Position numbers and translations under genes: made by a program. Positions 27,550-28,927 of a DNA stretch of 28,927 bases are shown here, one piece after another (within the stretch, counting starts at the first letter, position 1; the number at the start of each line of letters is the position of its first letter). The stretch lies in the NCBI GenBank assembly GCA_001247695.2, contig LGRX02010037.1, positions 1 through 28,927 of the forward strand, given 5' to 3'. The notes beneath the pieces are model-generated. The model saw only the letters and a program-made list of their open reading frames with translations, had not been told where the DNA came from and made no database searches. This DNA comes from Cymbomonas tetramitiformis. Its lineage: Eukaryota > Chlorophyta > Pyramimonadophyceae > Pyramimonadales > Pyramimonadaceae.

Positions 27550-27821
27550 GCGACGCACCTGCTTCTACTTCTACCATAGTCAAGCCATCCAAGCGGCAGT
27601 CTGTTTTCACATACATCGACCAGTTTGCCAAAAATCACGGGGAGTCTTACCCATGCAGCAATACAGTTCTTCTTCCGCCGGGTATGACTATCCAAACGTT
27701 GTGGCAGAACTACAATACACAATGCGTCGACGGCGAAGGCATGGAATGCTCACTCAGCCTTTTTTGTCGTGTGTTGAGAGAGGAGCTTAGCTCTTGGGTC
27801 AAGTTCCGTCGGATGAATTGA
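27550..27821 (+). pseudogene. Small paralogue A of the MPSKR protein, start codon missing
   Basis: The frame encodes KPSKRQSVFTYIDQF, then LPPGMTIQTLWQNYN, then SLFCRVLREELSSWVKFRR. It is clearly related to the 84-residue protein at 28131: both share PSKR, LPxGMT, LWxNYN, a paired Cys region, FxRVxRxxL and KFR. Where the paralogue has CCATGCC, this copy has ACCATAGTCAAGCC, so the ATG is gone and no ATG lies upstream in frame. A good acceptor (TTTTCCCGTCAG, ending 27549) could join an upstream exon that was not found. Read as a decayed copy or a spliced gene. Both copies resemble the mid-domain of the DUF7869-like protein at the left end of the window (QFRKYLREYL...KHITMRKR). Confidence 0.5.
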
Positions 27822-28130
27822 TGCTATATAGCGACAGCATATAGCTTTGTCATTGAGCAAATTGACTTATCGTTGAAACACCGTTAAATATGATTGTATT
27901 CGAACATATTTTGAATGAAATTATCATCGACGTTTCACATTTCCAATGTTGTGACATGCTATGTTTGTGACATGCGGGCCTTCGATCCGACCCACCTGAA
28001 AGAGGTCATTTGATAGGCCAACTGAAATCACGACGGCCACACTACTGAGATATTTAAGCACCTACCTTGTCCTCACAGCTCACTTTTCAGCTTGGCACTT
28101 TTCTTTCTTCACCTGCCACCTCATCCAACC
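27822..28130 (+). promoter_or_regulatory. Spacer and promoter of paralogue B
   Basis: CCTTCGATCCGA near 27979 and TGATAGGC near 28012 repeat a pair found at about 27425-27468, at almost the same distance from the paralogous coding start, so the upstream region was duplicated with the gene. TATTTAA (28051-28057) lies 80 bases before the ATG. Pyrimidine-rich leader sequence follows. Confidence 0.5.
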
Positions 28131-28385
28131 ATGCCATCCAAGCGAGAATGTATTGTTGCCTATGTTCTTGGCATGTATGCAACATGCCCTACTGCCCCCA
28201 GAATGAGAATGAGGAATTTTGACTATCTTCCTCATGGTATGACTGTTCGAATGTTGTGGAGGAACTACAATGAATGTTATATGTGCAGGAATGCGGAAGG
28301 CAACAAATGCACGTTGGGGTATTTTCGACGTGTGTTTCGAAACGACCTTGCCTTTCGGTTCAAGTTCCGACAGGTTCAGCCGTAA
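28131..28385 (+). CDS. Small MPSKR protein, paralogue B (84 aa)
   Basis: The ATG at 28131 begins MPSKREC. The protein has LPHGMTVRMLWRNYN, a CYMCRN...C cluster and YFRRVFRNDLAFRFKFRQ. It is intact and has its own TATTTAA box 80 bases upstream. It is homologous to 27550-27821 and shows the same pattern (short helix, xMTxxxLWxNY, FxRVxRxxL, KFR) as the middle part of DUF7869-type proteins before their CxxC motif. It could be a domesticated fragment of such a protein, a regulatory partner of a transposase, or a gene of a virus-derived island. No function is proven. Confidence 0.6.
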   Translation: MPSKRECIVAYVLGMYATCPTAPRMRMRNFDYLPHGMTVRMLWRNYNECYMCRNAEGNKCTLGYFRRVFRNDLAFRFKFRQVQP

Positions 28386-28927
28386 CGTTACCGTCAACGT
28401 TACCTGTCGCGGCAATTGAAACCACGGCGGCTACGAGTCAGAATGCTATCTTGATTCCACTTTGATTTCGAGCACTTAGGATTGCAACCTCCCGAGGGTT
28501 AGAGTTTCGACTACTTTTCGATTAAGGCTGGCATTTTACCGGGTAAAGGATTTTCGGCCTTGGTAATACCGGTAAAATTACCGGTAATACTTTACTGGGT
28601 AATACCGTGGTAATACCGACGTGCGAGGGACTCTCAAAACATTGCCCACGAGGCCATTCTCTCTACACACACTTTTGCGCACTGCCCCCACGAGGTCATA
28701 CTCTCTACACACACTTTTGCGCACTGCCCCAAATGTCCGATTCCGACATTTTTAAATGGGTATGGCACCGCCACGCAGGCCCGTCAACAAAAATGTTGAG
28801 TAAAGTTTCGATGAGACGAATTCACGGAACCACTACCCATGGATGGCGGCTGGTGACCTGGTATGGTAGTCACGGATTCATGGTAACACGGGGGTAAAAT
28901 GGGGTAAAATCGTGATTACAGGTGGTA
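28386..28927. other. Repeat-rich right end without a gene
   Basis: 28534-28618 carries many GGTAATACCG/TACCGGTAA words forming overlapping palindromes. Two copies of a roughly 42-bp unit (CCACGAGGnCATnCTCTCTACACACAC...) lie at about 28643-28728. GGGGTAAAAT is repeated near 28890-28910. The short frames here run through repeats and are not called. Confidence 0.65.

Noticed and set aside
28607..28897. 96-codon frame at the right end
   Set aside because: Its first half is the translation of the 42-bp duplicate; no ATG at the stated start and no domain.
1..28927. CRISPR array or bacterial operon
   Set aside because: No regularly spaced identical repeats with unique spacers, and the genes are intron-containing and eukaryotic.

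Overview
The window is nuclear DNA of a eukaryote. It carries a housekeeping gene split by 14 spliceosomal introns, an LTR retrotransposon with target-site duplication, a second retroelement Gag gene, TATA-box-like elements and abundant mini- and microsatellites. The mix of a GC-rich, intron-rich conserved gene with AT-rich, repeat-rich mobile DNA fits a protist or microalga. The species cannot be named from the sequence alone.

Layout. 2-3123 (+): 5'-truncated gene of a DUF7869-like, transposon-associated protein (zinc-type Cys cluster, RNase-H-like core, coiled coil, basic tail), with one 102-nt intron and one frame break. 3742-4878 (-): a Gag-like protein with a variant zinc knuckle. 7262-10628 (-): a complete LTR element with two identical 211-bp LTRs, TG...CA ends and a 5-bp target duplication ATATC. 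It encodes only one long Gag-related protein and no protease, reverse transcriptase or integrase. 10634-12540: repeats and foldable DNA without a confident gene. 12541-20855 (+): a double-length cytosolic-type tyrosyl-tRNA synthetase, reconstructed here as 15 exons encoding 693 residues. The first half carries HIGH-like and KMSKS motifs; the second half is a degenerate copy. A 433-base assembly gap lies inside a minisatellite in one intron.

22071-28385 holds compact small genes of unknown function. These are a two-exon gene (22071-23061); two minus-strand Cys-rich small proteins, each behind its own copy of a 67-bp TATA-containing promoter repeat (23768-24619); a 199-residue acidic/aromatic protein with a C-terminal Cys cluster; a Pro-rich protein; a probable four-exon gene (26298-27348); and a tandem pair of small paralogues (27550-28385). 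The paralogues resemble an internal domain of the DUF7869-like protein at the left end. The tight spacing, short TATA-driven units and intergenic hairpins look like mobile or virus-derived DNA, but no capsid, polymerase, integrase or terminase gene is visible.

How it fits together: one conserved translation gene sits in a landscape of mobile elements. The retroelement at 7262-10628 looks very young (identical LTRs) and must depend on proteins supplied in trans. The strongest biological stories are that Gag-only element, the pseudo-dimeric tyrosyl-tRNA synthetase with several GC-AG introns, and the compact cluster at 23.7-28.4 kb.
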